A stretch of 64,000 nt of DNA from Candidatus Bathyarchaeota archaeon A05DMB-5 (lineage in GTDB: Archaea > Thermoproteota > Bathyarchaeia > Bathyarchaeales > Bathycorpusculaceae), in the NCBI GenBank assembly GCA_019685655.1, contig JABFQP010000004.1, positions 153,572 to 217,571 of the forward strand, written 5' to 3'. Position 1 is the stretch's first letter; each line of letters opens with the position of its first letter. Positions 35,966 through 44,441 of this stretch are shown here, piece by piece. The notes under the pieces were generated by a model. The model made no database searches. It was not told where the DNA came from and saw nothing but the letters and a program-made list of their open reading frames with translations. Both the position numbers and the translations under genes were made by a program.

Positions 35966-37975
35966 TTAGAAAGGAGTGTAGAAGTCTTCGATTTTGCTGA
36001 GGATGCTCTCTATTTTCATGTGAGGCTTCATTTCTTCTCTCCATTCCTTTGGAAGCTTCAGTCTAAACTGTCCAGCAGCTCGTCCATCCATTATGATAAT
36101 TACGCCTTTATCTTCCGGACTGCGTAAAAGTCTTCCAGCAGACTGCGCCAACGCATTTAAGCATGGAATGTCATTTGCATATTCTAAGGCTTTGTCTCCG
36201 AATTTTTCTCTAAAAAACGTGTATAGCGCTTCTTGAAGTTCTGTTCTCTTTGGGTATGGCAAGCCAACGATAACAACCGAAGAAAGCATGCTTCTTCCTT
36301 CAGTGGACATGTCGACTCCTTCGCTAATTTTGCCCCTGGCGACGCCGAACACGACGCATTCTCTGTTGTTTTTTAAGAAACGGAGCACATCCACAATTTT
36401 TGTGCCTTTTTCTTCAACAACCAAAGGAGAATCAAACTCTGCTAGCTTGGCTATTTGGCGCATTATTTCGTATGAAGGGAAGTAAACGGCTACCCGCCCT
36501 TTGATTTGCTGGACTATTTGTGTTAAGTGGTCTGCTATTCGCTTCCATTGCGCTTCATTACGTTTTTCAAACTGTGTTGTAACTGCTTTATCCACTAGGA
36601 TAAGCCTGTTTTCTGGCGGAAACGGACTGGGAAGTTCCATGTTTCTGCAGCGTTTTCGGTCGATGCCTAAAACATCAATGTAATAGTTTGCGTGCCAAAG
36701 CGTTCCGGACATTAATATGGCAGAGCGAAGTTCGTTGATGACACTTGCAGCAACCGAAGGGTCAAGACACTTAATTCCAATTCTAACATGTCTTCTTCCT
36801 TCTCTGTCAAGCTCAACTTTAACGTAACGCACATAAGCCGAACCAGAAAGTTTAACCCAATTTAGCAAGAAGCCTGCACAGCGAGAAAGGTAGGACACTG
36901 GGCTTTTGCCTACTTCAGCCCTTTTTTGCCGTATGTATTCACCTTTTTCTAGAAGCTCAGAAGCGAACTCTTTCAGTTTGCCAGTTTCTATTCGAAGGTT
37001 TTTGGATAAGGCGTTGATTATTTTGTCTGTGTCAATAACGTGTTCAACATCTAATCCATAGTTTTTGTAAACCGTTTTTCCAAGCTCTAAAAGCGCATTG
37101 TGTAACGCGTCTAAAAAGCCATAATCATCCAAGCCGAAGTCTTTGACTTCTCTCAATGCCCGCTTGATGCTTGTTGATGAGAGTTCGTCTGAAAAGATTC
37201 CAGATGCGTAATAGGGCAAGCTGTGTGCTTCGTCGAAAACACAGTTTATGTTTTCTGTTCGCAGTCCAGCCTTGCCGAGAATTGAGCCTCTAATGGCGTC
37301 TACAAGAATGTAGTTGTAATTGCCAATTACTATGTCGGCGTGTCTCGTTAGGATTTTTGTCACTTCGTAGGGACAGAGTTCTTGGCTTTGGCAGATTTCG
37401 TAGACTTCCTCGGGCATTAATGGACCGACTTCTTTGATTTTGTTAACGACGTTGAAGGTGTGCCGGCTTGGTTTCCAATCAGTGTAGGTTCTATCGTAGT
37501 ATTTGCATGTTTTTTCGAAAGCGCCTTCCTTTAAGTCTTTGCAATAGTAGAGGAAATCGCGGTAGCTTAGGTTCTTAAGTTTTGGGTCTTCTATAATTTG
37601 GGGGCACAGTTCTTTTTTGCTTTTGAAAACTGAAGCGACAAAGCTTGAGTCACAGTGTTTCTTAATGCTTTGAAGTTCTCTGCAGTAGATTTCAAGCTGG
37701 TTTCTGGTGCGGGTTAATGCGAGAAGTTTGCCAACTGAAGAGTCAGACTCTTTAGCAATCAAGAAAGCGGTTAACACTGAAATGGATTTTCCAGTGCCGC
37801 ATGGAGAAGAAAGCAAGCCTAAGTTTCCATTTTTAATTACATTAAAAGCAAATCGTATTGCTTTAAGTTGAAAGGGACGAAAATCTGGGTAAGGAAAAAA
37901 CTCTCTAACTAACCTATGAAAATCCTTCTCACTTTCGATTTCTATCTGGGTTAGTTCATCAGCCATAATAATCAT
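35966..37975 (-). CDS. XPD/Rad3-type Fe-S DNA helicase
   Basis: A 669-residue superfamily 2 helicase. Walker A SSPCGTGKSIS, DEAH box VFDEAHSLPYY, and C-terminal motifs GKISEGVDM and SAGRLLRS. The four cluster Cys are present: KELCPQ, YYCKDL, EKTCKYY and QELCPYE, giving the [4Fe-4S] of XPD-type enzymes. Likely a 5'-to-3' DNA helicase in repair. The start is ATG 37975 or the MADELTQ ATG at 37966. No NER partners adjoin. Confidence 0.9.
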   Translation of the reverse strand: MIIMADELTQIEIESEKDFHRLVREFFPYPDFRPFQLKAIRFAFNVIKNGNLGLLSSPCGTGKSISVLTAFLIAKESDSSVGKLLALTRTRNQLEIYCRELQSIKKHCDSSFVASVFKSKKELCPQIIEDPKLKNLSYRDFLYYCKDLKEGAFEKTCKYYDRTYTDWKPSRHTFNVVNKIKEVGPLMPEEVYEICQSQELCPYEVTKILTRHADIVIGNYNYILVDAIRGSILGKAGLRTENINCVFDEAHSLPYYASGIFSDELSSTSIKRALREVKDFGLDDYGFLDALHNALLELGKTVYKNYGLDVEHVIDTDKIINALSKNLRIETGKLKEFASELLEKGEYIRQKRAEVGKSPVSYLSRCAGFLLNWVKLSGSAYVRYVKVELDREGRRHVRIGIKCLDPSVAASVINELRSAILMSGTLWHANYYIDVLGIDRKRCRNMELPSPFPPENRLILVDKAVTTQFEKRNEAQWKRIADHLTQIVQQIKGRVAVYFPSYEIMRQIAKLAEFDSPLVVEEKGTKIVDVLRFLKNNRECVVFGVARGKISEGVDMSTEGRSMLSSVVIVGLPYPKRTELQEALYTFFREKFGDKALEYANDIPCLNALAQSAGRLLRSPEDKGVIIIMDGRAAGQFRLKLPKEWREEMKPHMKIESILSKIEDFYTPF

Positions 37976-38037
37976 TCTTCATTTATTGCCCAGAGAAACA
38001 TAAGAAAGGAAGGAATGAAAAGTCATTTTTGCAAGCG

Positions 38038-38460
38038 TTATCCTTTAATGTCGCTGATGAACTGCTCGTAGACTTTCTGCACCCGTTCAGCCGCTGGACC
38101 AGAACCTTCAACGACACCTTTCTCTGTAACTTTAACTTTGTCCATGACCCATATGAACCCTTTATCCTCGTAAAGCCTCACCATTGTTGGGAATACTTTT
38201 TCCAAACGGTCTGCGAGCGCTTTCATGTCGAAGGGTTTTTCCACGCTTATAATTTGGGCTACTGTAGCTCCATTTAGGAAAACTCTATGCAAGGCTTTTC
38301 CTGTTTCATCTTTTGCTTCGCCTAGACATAAGCTTAAAGTGTCGGGGTTAATGCCGATTAATGTTCCATTATAGGTTTTTCCAGTCGTAGTCGCAACAAC
38401 CACGCTTTTGTCAACTAACGCTGTGACTTCGGTGAAGAATTTTCTCTGCGCTACTGACAA
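38038..38460 (-). CDS. Sm-like (LSm) RNA-binding protein, two-part
   Basis: Residues about 8-75 have Sm motifs: VTALVDKSVVVATTTGKTYN, GTLIGINPDTLSLCLG, and RVFLNGATVAQIISVEK. The C-terminal half (about 80-140) is an extra alpha/beta domain seen in archaeal SmAP3-like proteins. Such proteins form rings that bind U-rich RNA. GGAGG lies ten bases upstream of the TTG start at 38460. Next gene on the strand, the helicase, is 62 bases downstream, so co-transcription is possible. Confidence 0.85.
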   Translation of the reverse strand: MSVAQRKFFTEVTALVDKSVVVATTTGKTYNGTLIGINPDTLSLCLGEAKDETGKALHRVFLNGATVAQIISVEKPFDMKALADRLEKVFPTMVRLYEDKGFIWVMDKVKVTEKGVVEGSGPAAERVQKVYEQFISDIKG

Positions 38461-38592
38461 TCTTTCAAACCTCCATTACCACCCTTAACACTTATGAAAA
38501 CCCATATTTAGGATTTTAACAAAACACAAAAGGAACTTTCCAACACAAACTACCAAATAAAAGTAAGATGACCTTTTCTGGAGAGAATCACA

Positions 38593-39609
38593 ATGAATGA
38601 AATTGAACTGGTCGAAGAAACGGCGCGTAATATTCTATTAGAAAACCCTGACAGGGTGGTTCGTTTTCGTCTCTTACGTGACGTTTTGAAACTGTCACCT
38701 TCCAATGGTAGGCTTATCAGCGCTAAGCAAGAAATGCTGCAGAGTCGATGGGTTCTGGAACTTAAAAAAGAACAAAAAGAAGATGGAAGCTGGGGAAGAT
38801 TTCACTCCGCAATGAAAACCAAAGGAAAAATCTTAACCACAGAAGCCGCAGTTGAAAGAGGCTTAGCATTAGGCTTAGAAGAATCAGACCCCATTTTTCA
38901 AGCCACAATAAACTATCTTTCACGTTTACTTGACGGCTCACTTGATTTTCCAGACCCGCCAGAACGAAACAACCGCTGGGCTACGGGTAAGCAGCTTTTT
39001 GTCGCTGCAACCTTAGCCAGAATATGTCCAACTCACCCAGCTATTGACAAAGCATGGGATTTGTGGGCTAAAATCGCAAAGCACACGTTTGCTTCGGGCA
39101 AGTATGATTCAGAAGCGGAAATACAAGCGCACAAGACGCTGACTGGCGCTTCTGTCAAGAACAGCTATTTAATGCTTAACGGCAAGTATCAATTGGCTCT
39201 TCTCGGCTCAAGAGCCGCAAAACTTCCAGCAACGCTCGAATACGCCTTGGTTGATTGGGTGTGGCGCAATGAGGAAGGTGTTGGTTATTTGGGGATTCCA
39301 TTATCAAACATTCCAAATCATTTTACGCCGGGAATACTGGATAGGTTTTTCACGTCCTTTGAGCTGCTTTCTCATTTTTTAAGCTGGCGCAAATTTGCAA
39401 AAGACATAATTGACTGGTTGTGGACGCAAAGGAATAATGAAGGCTTATGGGATTTTGGACCACGCGCAAGCATGTCAGTTTATTTTCCTCTTTCGGAAAC
39501 ATGGCGGACCCCAAGGCATCGTCAGCATGACTGGACAACACGTGTTCTCGCATTGCTAAGAAACTACTATGAAACCCCCAACCAATTAAAAATGAAAAAG
39601 GAACATTAG
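38593..39609 (+). CDS. Prenyltransferase-like alpha/alpha-toroid protein
   Basis: A 338-residue helical protein. QKEDGSWGRFHS and RNNEGLWDFG are QW-like repeats of the squalene cyclase/prenyltransferase toroid fold, and the C-terminus has HRQHDWTTRVLALL. No terpene cyclase DDXX motif is visible and the length is short, so it is not assigned as a cyclase. GGAGAG precedes the ATG. Its stop abuts the convergent HTH gene. Function unknown. Confidence 0.6.
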   Translation: MNEIELVEETARNILLENPDRVVRFRLLRDVLKLSPSNGRLISAKQEMLQSRWVLELKKEQKEDGSWGRFHSAMKTKGKILTTEAAVERGLALGLEESDPIFQATINYLSRLLDGSLDFPDPPERNNRWATGKQLFVAATLARICPTHPAIDKAWDLWAKIAKHTFASGKYDSEAEIQAHKTLTGASVKNSYLMLNGKYQLALLGSRAAKLPATLEYALVDWVWRNEEGVGYLGIPLSNIPNHFTPGILDRFFTSFELLSHFLSWRKFAKDIIDWLWTQRNNEGLWDFGPRASMSVYFPLSETWRTPRHRQHDWTTRVLALLRNYYETPNQLKMKKEH

Positions 39610-40164
39610 CTATTCTAAATCGTCTATATCATCTGCTAGATATGTCAAGTCGAAAGGTTTCAGAATTATTCCCGTTTTCAAACTTACAAGAAAAGATTGG
39701 ACATCGCTTGCAAAATCAGCAAAACTCACTATGAAATCCCGCATGAAATCCGCATATTTAGAATAATTCTTGTGGACTGAAACTATTATGCCATCTTTTC
39801 CCAATCCTTCTCCATCAGAGGCAAAAATCACATTAGAATGCCTCTTATACCACTCCTTCACCAACCGAATTCTCTCTTCAACCGTGGCTTTCTCATAAGT
39901 CCTAGCCTTCACGAACGTGAACGCTAAAAGCTCGTAGCCAATCTTGTCAAATTCCGGAACAATCGTGTAGCTTCTAACATATTTATCCGTGAGTTTCCTA
40001 AGCCTAGTCACCGTTGGCTGCGATAAGTTAACAGCTTTAGCTAGTTCTCTATCGCTTCTTTTTGAGTTACGAATTAACTCTTTCAACAGTTTAGCGATGT
40101 TTTCTTGTTTCATGACTTTCGCTGTGTTTTCAGAGTTATTAATGTTTTCGGAAGCAGAAATCAA
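39610..40164 (-). CDS. Lrp/AsnC-like HTH regulator
   Basis: An AsnC-type HTH (IAKLLKELIRNSKRSDRELA, KAVNLSQPTVTRLRKLTDKY) is followed by an alpha/beta domain (IGYELLAFTFVKARTY, DGIIVSVHKNY). It looks like a one-component regulator, possibly for the sodium:solute symporter gene, which lies just upstream on the same strand (stop at 40206). The in-frame ATG at 40113 is an alternative to TTG 40164. Ligand unknown. Confidence 0.72.
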   Translation of the reverse strand: MISASENINNSENTAKVMKQENIAKLLKELIRNSKRSDRELAKAVNLSQPTVTRLRKLTDKYVRSYTIVPEFDKIGYELLAFTFVKARTYEKATVEERIRLVKEWYKRHSNVIFASDGEGLGKDGIIVSVHKNYSKYADFMRDFIVSFADFASDVQSFLVSLKTGIILKPFDLTYLADDIDDLE

Positions 40165-40205
40165 GATTTACAGAAGCGCGTTTCCAAGCTGTGCTGTGCA
40201 GTGAA

Positions 40206-41780
40206 TTATTTCTTTCTTTTCGGAAAGAGTTTGTCAATTTTCTCTTCTTCTAAAGGTTTGGTTGCTAAGCTTACAAGAAAGTAGACCGCGGCAGAGCCGA
40301 ACATCAAAGCCAGCGCCCAATAACCCCAATGATACAAGCCGAAAAGTTTTCCATAAGCATTTGGATGCAAAACCGTTAAAATTAAGCCGTAAACTATTGT
40401 GGCAATTGCACCCCATTTTGTAGCTCTCTTCCAATACATAGAAACGCCGACGACGAAAAAGAAAATTCCCGCCTGAGCCACGGCAGAGCCAGCCATAAAC
40501 TCTGAAAGAATAGGCGGAGGAGAAGTCAAAGTCCACCATAAAGGTATGGCAATGAACGGAACAAGCATGGCTTTTGTAAGACATAAAAGTTTTCTTGAAG
40601 GAATTGTTGGACGAAAATTGTAAATGAAATCTCTCGTAATGTTAGTCGCCATAATCATAACCATCCCAGCTAAAGTGGCAACAGACGCGGCAAAAACGCC
40701 AGCCGCAAACAAAGAAGCAAGCGGAACTCCACCGACACTTATGCTCACAAACGTGGCTGCTGAATCTCCATACATTGGCTTGTATTGCACCGCCATTAAA
40801 GCGTCTCCCCAAACTGCCCGCGCGGCAAATCCGACAACACCAATCCACAGCGGCGTCAAGCCACCAACGATTAAGATAAGAAGCATCATCCAATATTCAC
40901 GCTTGCCAATTTTTCGAGTGCCAAGAAAACGTGCCATATTATGTGGAAAACCAGTAGCCATAAAAAGAAACATAAAAACCGCTGCGGTAACGCCCACCCA
41001 GTCTGCGCCTGCAAAAGCTAAACCTTCAGGCGCCGGCAAAGGCAAAGTATAATCTTTCAAAGGTATTGAAGTTTCAACTCCACCGGGTTTTGTAAAAGTT
41101 TGCAGTTTAATGGCATCTGCGATGTTTGCTGGTCCACCTGCCCAAGCTAGCGATGCTATGCCCAATGTCCAACCAACCGCAGTTAGAAGGATTCCTTGAA
41201 AACATGAAACCCACTGTGTGCCAGTGTAGCCGCCAACAGCAATGTAAACAAGAACCAAAATGGCGGTAGCCACGAGACTCCACTGGAAAGACGTGTTTGT
41301 CGTTATGGTCCAGACAGTTGCCATCGCCTTGTATTGACCTACACAATACACTATGAGGAGAATAATCATGGCAAACCCAGCTAACGCCTGCACAAATTTG
41401 CTTTCAAATCTTACACGCAACATTTCAGGAACGGTTCGCGCCCCAAGCGCTACGTATCTCCGCATTCGATAACCAATAACCAAGCATAACGCTGTACCCA
41501 TTATACACATAGTGCCTATTAACCAGCTGCCAGCCCAACCGTAAGCATACCCTAAACCTGCATTTCCAAAAATCGCCCACCCACTAAGGTAAGAAGCAAT
41601 TAAAGCGAAACCTGTAACGAAAGGACCTATGTCTCCACGTCCTACTAGCCATTCTTCAAAACTTTTAGCTTTCCTTCTCATGAAAAAACCCAAAAGAACA
41701 CTTACCGCTAGAAAAGCGGCAATAGCAGCGATTACGCCAGCTGCAACTTCAGAAGAAGCTTCAGGTATGGACGCACTCAT
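40206..41780 (-). CDS. Sodium:solute symporter (SSS family)
   Basis: About 524 residues with 12-14 transmembrane helices. SSS signatures: FEEWLVGRGDIGPFVTGFAL, YLSGWAIFGNAGLGYAYGWA, RMRRYVALGARTVPEMLRVR, GGYTGTQWVSCFQGILL and GFPHNMARFLGTR. The true start is the MSASIPE ATG at 41778-41780, which overlaps the small upstream membrane gene as TGATG; a longer in-frame extension to 41984 is only the shadow of that gene. Substrate not deducible; organic acids, amino acids and pantothenate are possible. Confidence 0.88.
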   Translation of the reverse strand: MSASIPEASSEVAAGVIAAIAAFLAVSVLLGFFMRRKAKSFEEWLVGRGDIGPFVTGFALIASYLSGWAIFGNAGLGYAYGWAGSWLIGTMCIMGTALCLVIGYRMRRYVALGARTVPEMLRVRFESKFVQALAGFAMIILLIVYCVGQYKAMATVWTITTNTSFQWSLVATAILVLVYIAVGGYTGTQWVSCFQGILLTAVGWTLGIASLAWAGGPANIADAIKLQTFTKPGGVETSIPLKDYTLPLPAPEGLAFAGADWVGVTAAVFMFLFMATGFPHNMARFLGTRKIGKREYWMMLLILIVGGLTPLWIGVVGFAARAVWGDALMAVQYKPMYGDSAATFVSISVGGVPLASLFAAGVFAASVATLAGMVMIMATNITRDFIYNFRPTIPSRKLLCLTKAMLVPFIAIPLWWTLTSPPPILSEFMAGSAVAQAGIFFFVVGVSMYWKRATKWGAIATIVYGLILTVLHPNAYGKLFGLYHWGYWALALMFGSAAVYFLVSLATKPLEEEKIDKLFPKRKK

Positions 41781-41980
41781 CAATCTTCCTCCCAATAATA
41801 ACGCGTTTTTATCAGAACCGCCAAAACTCCAAAAACTATTGCCAAGATCGCATGTCCCCAGTAAGCGTACCATTCGCCAAGCAGATACGCAAGAACTGGA
41901 ACCAGAATTACGCAAAGAATTAGGATAGCTGAGAGAATGTATACTTTCAGCCGGCATCTCCTCTTTATTTTTCTTTTCAT
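41780..41980 (-). CDS. Small two-helix membrane protein paired with symporter
   Basis: A 66-residue protein with a basic N-terminus (KRKIKRRCRL) and two hydrophobic helices (YILSAILILCVILVPVLAYL and YWGHAILAIVFGVLAVLI). Its TGA overlaps the ATG of the symporter, which is typical of small partners of SSS transporters. It may stabilise or orient the carrier. I do not match it to a named family with confidence. Confidence 0.7.
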   Translation of the reverse strand: MKRKIKRRCRLKVYILSAILILCVILVPVLAYLLGEWYAYWGHAILAIVFGVLAVLIKTRYYWEED

Positions 41981-42057
41981 CCATCGAATTTGATATTTAA
42001 GTTATTCTAGAACGGCTTAGAGAAAAAGACGTTTAATTGGGCGAGTCGAAAAATTGG

Positions 42058-42432
42058 TTATGAGGCTGCGTTTTTCCTTTTGCGTGCAGTTTTCGGTGAT
42101 TTCTCCTGCATCATGGTTTCTTCCAGAGAGTTTGCTTTGCGCAGTTCTTCCATATACCAGCCTCTATTACGAGAGTAGTTTAAACCAACAAGTATTCCAA
42201 AGACTATGAGGGAGCATCCGCTAATTATCAGCGATAGACCTAAAACTGCCCCCACAAACGGTTCGGTGACGTAGGGAAAAATAAGGAACCAATTTGGCTG
42301 TGATGTTAGGCTTAGGGTTTCGAGGATGCCGCCTACAAGGAAAATGGCGCCTGCTAAAAACATCAGGTATGAGAGGGTTTCGTTGTGTCTTGATTCTTCC
42401 GCTTTTTCATGAAGGTAATCTCTGAAGGACAT
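42058..42432 (-). CDS. Small membrane protein with two helices
   Basis: A 124-residue protein with a charged N-terminus (SFRDYLHEKAEESRHNET), helix YLMFLAGAIFLVGGILETL, helix PFVGAVLGLSLIISGCSLIV and a basic C-terminus (PKTARKRKNAAS). Separated by 77 bases from the small symporter partner downstream. No family is recognised. The Cys in the second helix is solitary. Confidence 0.55.
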   Translation of the reverse strand: MSFRDYLHEKAEESRHNETLSYLMFLAGAIFLVGGILETLSLTSQPNWFLIFPYVTEPFVGAVLGLSLIISGCSLIVFGILVGLNYSRNRGWYMEELRKANSLEETMMQEKSPKTARKRKNAAS

Positions 42433-42542
42433 GGAGGTTCAATATGTCAGATAACTGAACGTATACGTAAATCTTATTATATTCAAATAAACATTCAAAA
42501 AACGAATCAATAATAACTAAAAAGGCAAAAGAGGAACAATGT

Positions 42543-43280
42543 TTGGCGCTTACAAAAGCAATAATATTCGACTTCATCGGCACCTTAACAGACGTTAAAA
42601 AGTATAGTCTGGAAAATTCAAAGGTCAAATTGTACAAGGCAATCGCCGAAGCAGGATTCAATGTTAGCCTCGAAAGTTTTTTGGAAGCCTACAGTCAAGC
42701 ACACGAGAAATACCGCGTTATACGCTATCAAAAACTAGTTGAAGTAACAAACGCCGTTTGGATTTCAGAAGCTTTGAATTCGCTAGGATTTGTAACTACT
42801 CCAGAAGACACACGCATAAAAGCGGCTGTAAACGTTTTCTTTGAAGATTACGTGAACTCCTTTGAGCTTAGACCATGCACAAAAAGGATGCTCAGTAAAG
42901 TTTGCGGAGACTACAAACTTGGTTTAATCTCAAACTTCACGTACGCGCCAGTAATCTATGCGGGTTTGAGAAAACTGGACATAAACAAGTTTTTTAACGC
43001 TGTTTTGGTTTCGGAAGCTGTTGGTTGGCGCAAGCCTCACGCGAAGATTTTTGAAGAAGCAATCAGAAGGCTTGGAGTAGCAGCGGAAGAAACTGTTTAC
43101 GTGGGAGACAGCCCATTAGAGGACATAAAAGGTGCAAAGGCTGTTGGAATGAGAACAGTTTTTGTTCCTTCACAATTCTATTCACTCGAAAACCTTACGG
43201 AAAGCCAGCAGAAACCAGATTTGATTATGAAAGATATTTGCATGCTTTGCAAAGAAATTCAAAAATTCTTAAAATACTGA
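42543..43280 (+). CDS. HAD-superfamily hydrolase
   Basis: A 245-residue HAD protein. Motif I is IIFDFIGTLTD; the second Asp of the usual DxDxT is replaced by Ile (DFIGT), which is unusual for phosphatases. Motif II is LISNF, motif III around RKPHAKIF, and motif IV VYVGDSPLEDIKGA. TTG at 42543 has GAGG upstream; the ATG at 42539 is out of frame. The missing acid suggests a weak or different activity. Substrate unknown. Confidence 0.82.
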   Translation: MALTKAIIFDFIGTLTDVKKYSLENSKVKLYKAIAEAGFNVSLESFLEAYSQAHEKYRVIRYQKLVEVTNAVWISEALNSLGFVTTPEDTRIKAAVNVFFEDYVNSFELRPCTKRMLSKVCGDYKLGLISNFTYAPVIYAGLRKLDINKFFNAVLVSEAVGWRKPHAKIFEEAIRRLGVAAEETVYVGDSPLEDIKGAKAVGMRTVFVPSQFYSLENLTESQQKPDLIMKDICMLCKEIQKFLKY

Positions 43281-43412
43281 TATTAAAGAAATGATGTTTT
43301 TAAAGACGCAGAAGAAACAGAAATGTATTATTAGAAATGTTTCTGTTCAAATTGTAGAAGAAAGCCTTTTAAACCTCACTAATGGATGCTACTGCTTCTC
43401 AACACAATGTAA

Positions 43413-43589
43413 TTGGGAGGTGGAGAGGCTACGACAAAAAAGGCGTTAATTGAAGTTTTGCTTGTCGAAGAAAGTGCAGAGAAAACGGACAGAGAACTCG
43501 AAAAGGAGATTCGCGATGAGCTTTCAGAAAACACGCATGTAATTCCATGGGCAGCGAAAATAGAAAGAATGCAAGTCATCAGCGAATAA
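43413..43589 (+). CDS. Small protein with uncertain start
   Basis: An open frame of up to 58 codons ending TAA 43587. The C-terminal 45 residues (VLLVEESAEKTDRELEKEIR, then ELSENTHVIPWAAKIERMQV) look like a real protein. A TATA-like CTTTTAAACC lies at about 43364-43373 and GGGAGGTGG at 43415-43423, but no ATG/GTG follows in frame where a start is expected; ACG at 43431 is the best-placed codon and TTG 43413 or 43458 are alternatives. A hairpin (AACAGAAA/TTTCTGTT) lies upstream at about 43318-43350. I do not know its function. Confidence 0.4.
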   Translation: MGGGEATTKKALIEVLLVEESAEKTDRELEKEIRDELSENTHVIPWAAKIERMQVISE

Positions 43590-43755
43590 ACACGTGGCTA
43601 AAATCGAATTTAAAGTAGGAAGAATAAATTCCCATATATTTTAGATTTTAACACTCATTTTTTCAGAATATAAAAATGCGTATTAGACAGACTATCATTT
43701 GCGCAGACAAGGCTAAGAAAGCGATGAAGTTAGAGCTATTCAGTAGAGAAACATA

Positions 43756-43833
43756 TGGTGCGGTTGCCGGGATTTGAACCCGGGTCGTCAGCGTGGCAGG
43801 CTGATGTCCTAGACCAAACTAGACTACAACCGC
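43756..43833 (-). tRNA. tRNA-Gly (anticodon GCC)
   Basis: Reading the minus strand, the acceptor stem is GCGGTTG paired with CAACCGC, the anticodon stem TCAGC/GCTGA encloses loop CTGCCAC with anticodon GCC, and the T arm is CCGGG-TTCAAAT-CCCGG. The discriminator is A and CCA is encoded in the DNA. The D arm pairs with one G-T. No intron is present. Confidence 0.93.
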
Positions 43834-43907
43834 GCATTAGCAATGAAATTTTGCTTTGGTGCTTATTTTCCTTTTCTGAACATTTGCCATTAAACATTAA
43901 GGTTTTG

Positions 43908-44318
43908 TTAAAATTTTTGGTCTAGAAGATTGTCAAGGTCTTTGATGTCTTTTAGGATTATGTCGGAATGGACAGTTATCCATGGACTGGGATTCCCAAT
44001 TTGGCATATGCATATGGTCTTTTTGCCTTTGAGTTTGGCGTAGAAGAGTTCCATGCACGTTCCAGCCGAAAGCGTAGGGAGATACGCAACTAAAACATCG
44101 CATTTTTCTATGTCTTCCAAATCTCTTTTTATGAAGTCAACCGCTGGAACCTTATTCCACCAGCCATGTTCCTTGCCTCTGTAAATAACTTTTTCACGTT
44201 CCCAAGGGTCAACAACCTCAAAGCCGTGCCGAACACAAATTTCACGAATAACATCCCTATAAAACTGCTCTGTTTCCATGCCTTGAATTGGACCGGAAAC
44301 GAAAACTGCTCTTTTCAT
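43908..44318 (-). CDS. Nucleoside 2-deoxyribosyltransferase-like protein
   Basis: A short alpha/beta protein: KRAVFVSGPIQGMETEQFYR, VDPWEREKVIYRG, DLEDIEKCDVLVAYLPTLSA and GTCMELFYAKLKGK match the nucleoside deoxyribosyltransferase family pattern, with the GTxxEL site. It may act in nucleotide salvage or hydrolyse a nucleotide. The start MKRAVF is taken; upstream in-frame residues (MFCMLIV) look spurious. Confidence 0.8.
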   Translation of the reverse strand: MKRAVFVSGPIQGMETEQFYRDVIREICVRHGFEVVDPWEREKVIYRGKEHGWWNKVPAVDFIKRDLEDIEKCDVLVAYLPTLSAGTCMELFYAKLKGKKTICICQIGNPSPWITVHSDIILKDIKDLDNLLDQKF

Positions 44319-44441
44319 GACAATCAACATGCAAAACACACATGTAGTTTTTAAAAGATTTCCTCATTAACAAAGGAAAAGGATTAAGAGTATGCCATCA
44401 CATCCTAATTTTTCTCAAAGCCGACAAAGGGAGCAGAAAAT

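Noticed and set aside
38593..39609. Terpene or squalene cyclase
   Set aside because: Only two QW-like repeats and no catalytic Asp motif are visible.
41781..41984. N-terminal extension of the symporter by 68 residues
   Set aside because: It is the out-of-frame shadow of the small membrane gene; the TGATG overlap and SSS family start favour 41780.
43379..43579. 66-codon minus-strand frame
   Set aside because: Ser/Phe-rich antisense of the more plausible small plus-strand protein, with no ribosome site or promoter that I can see.
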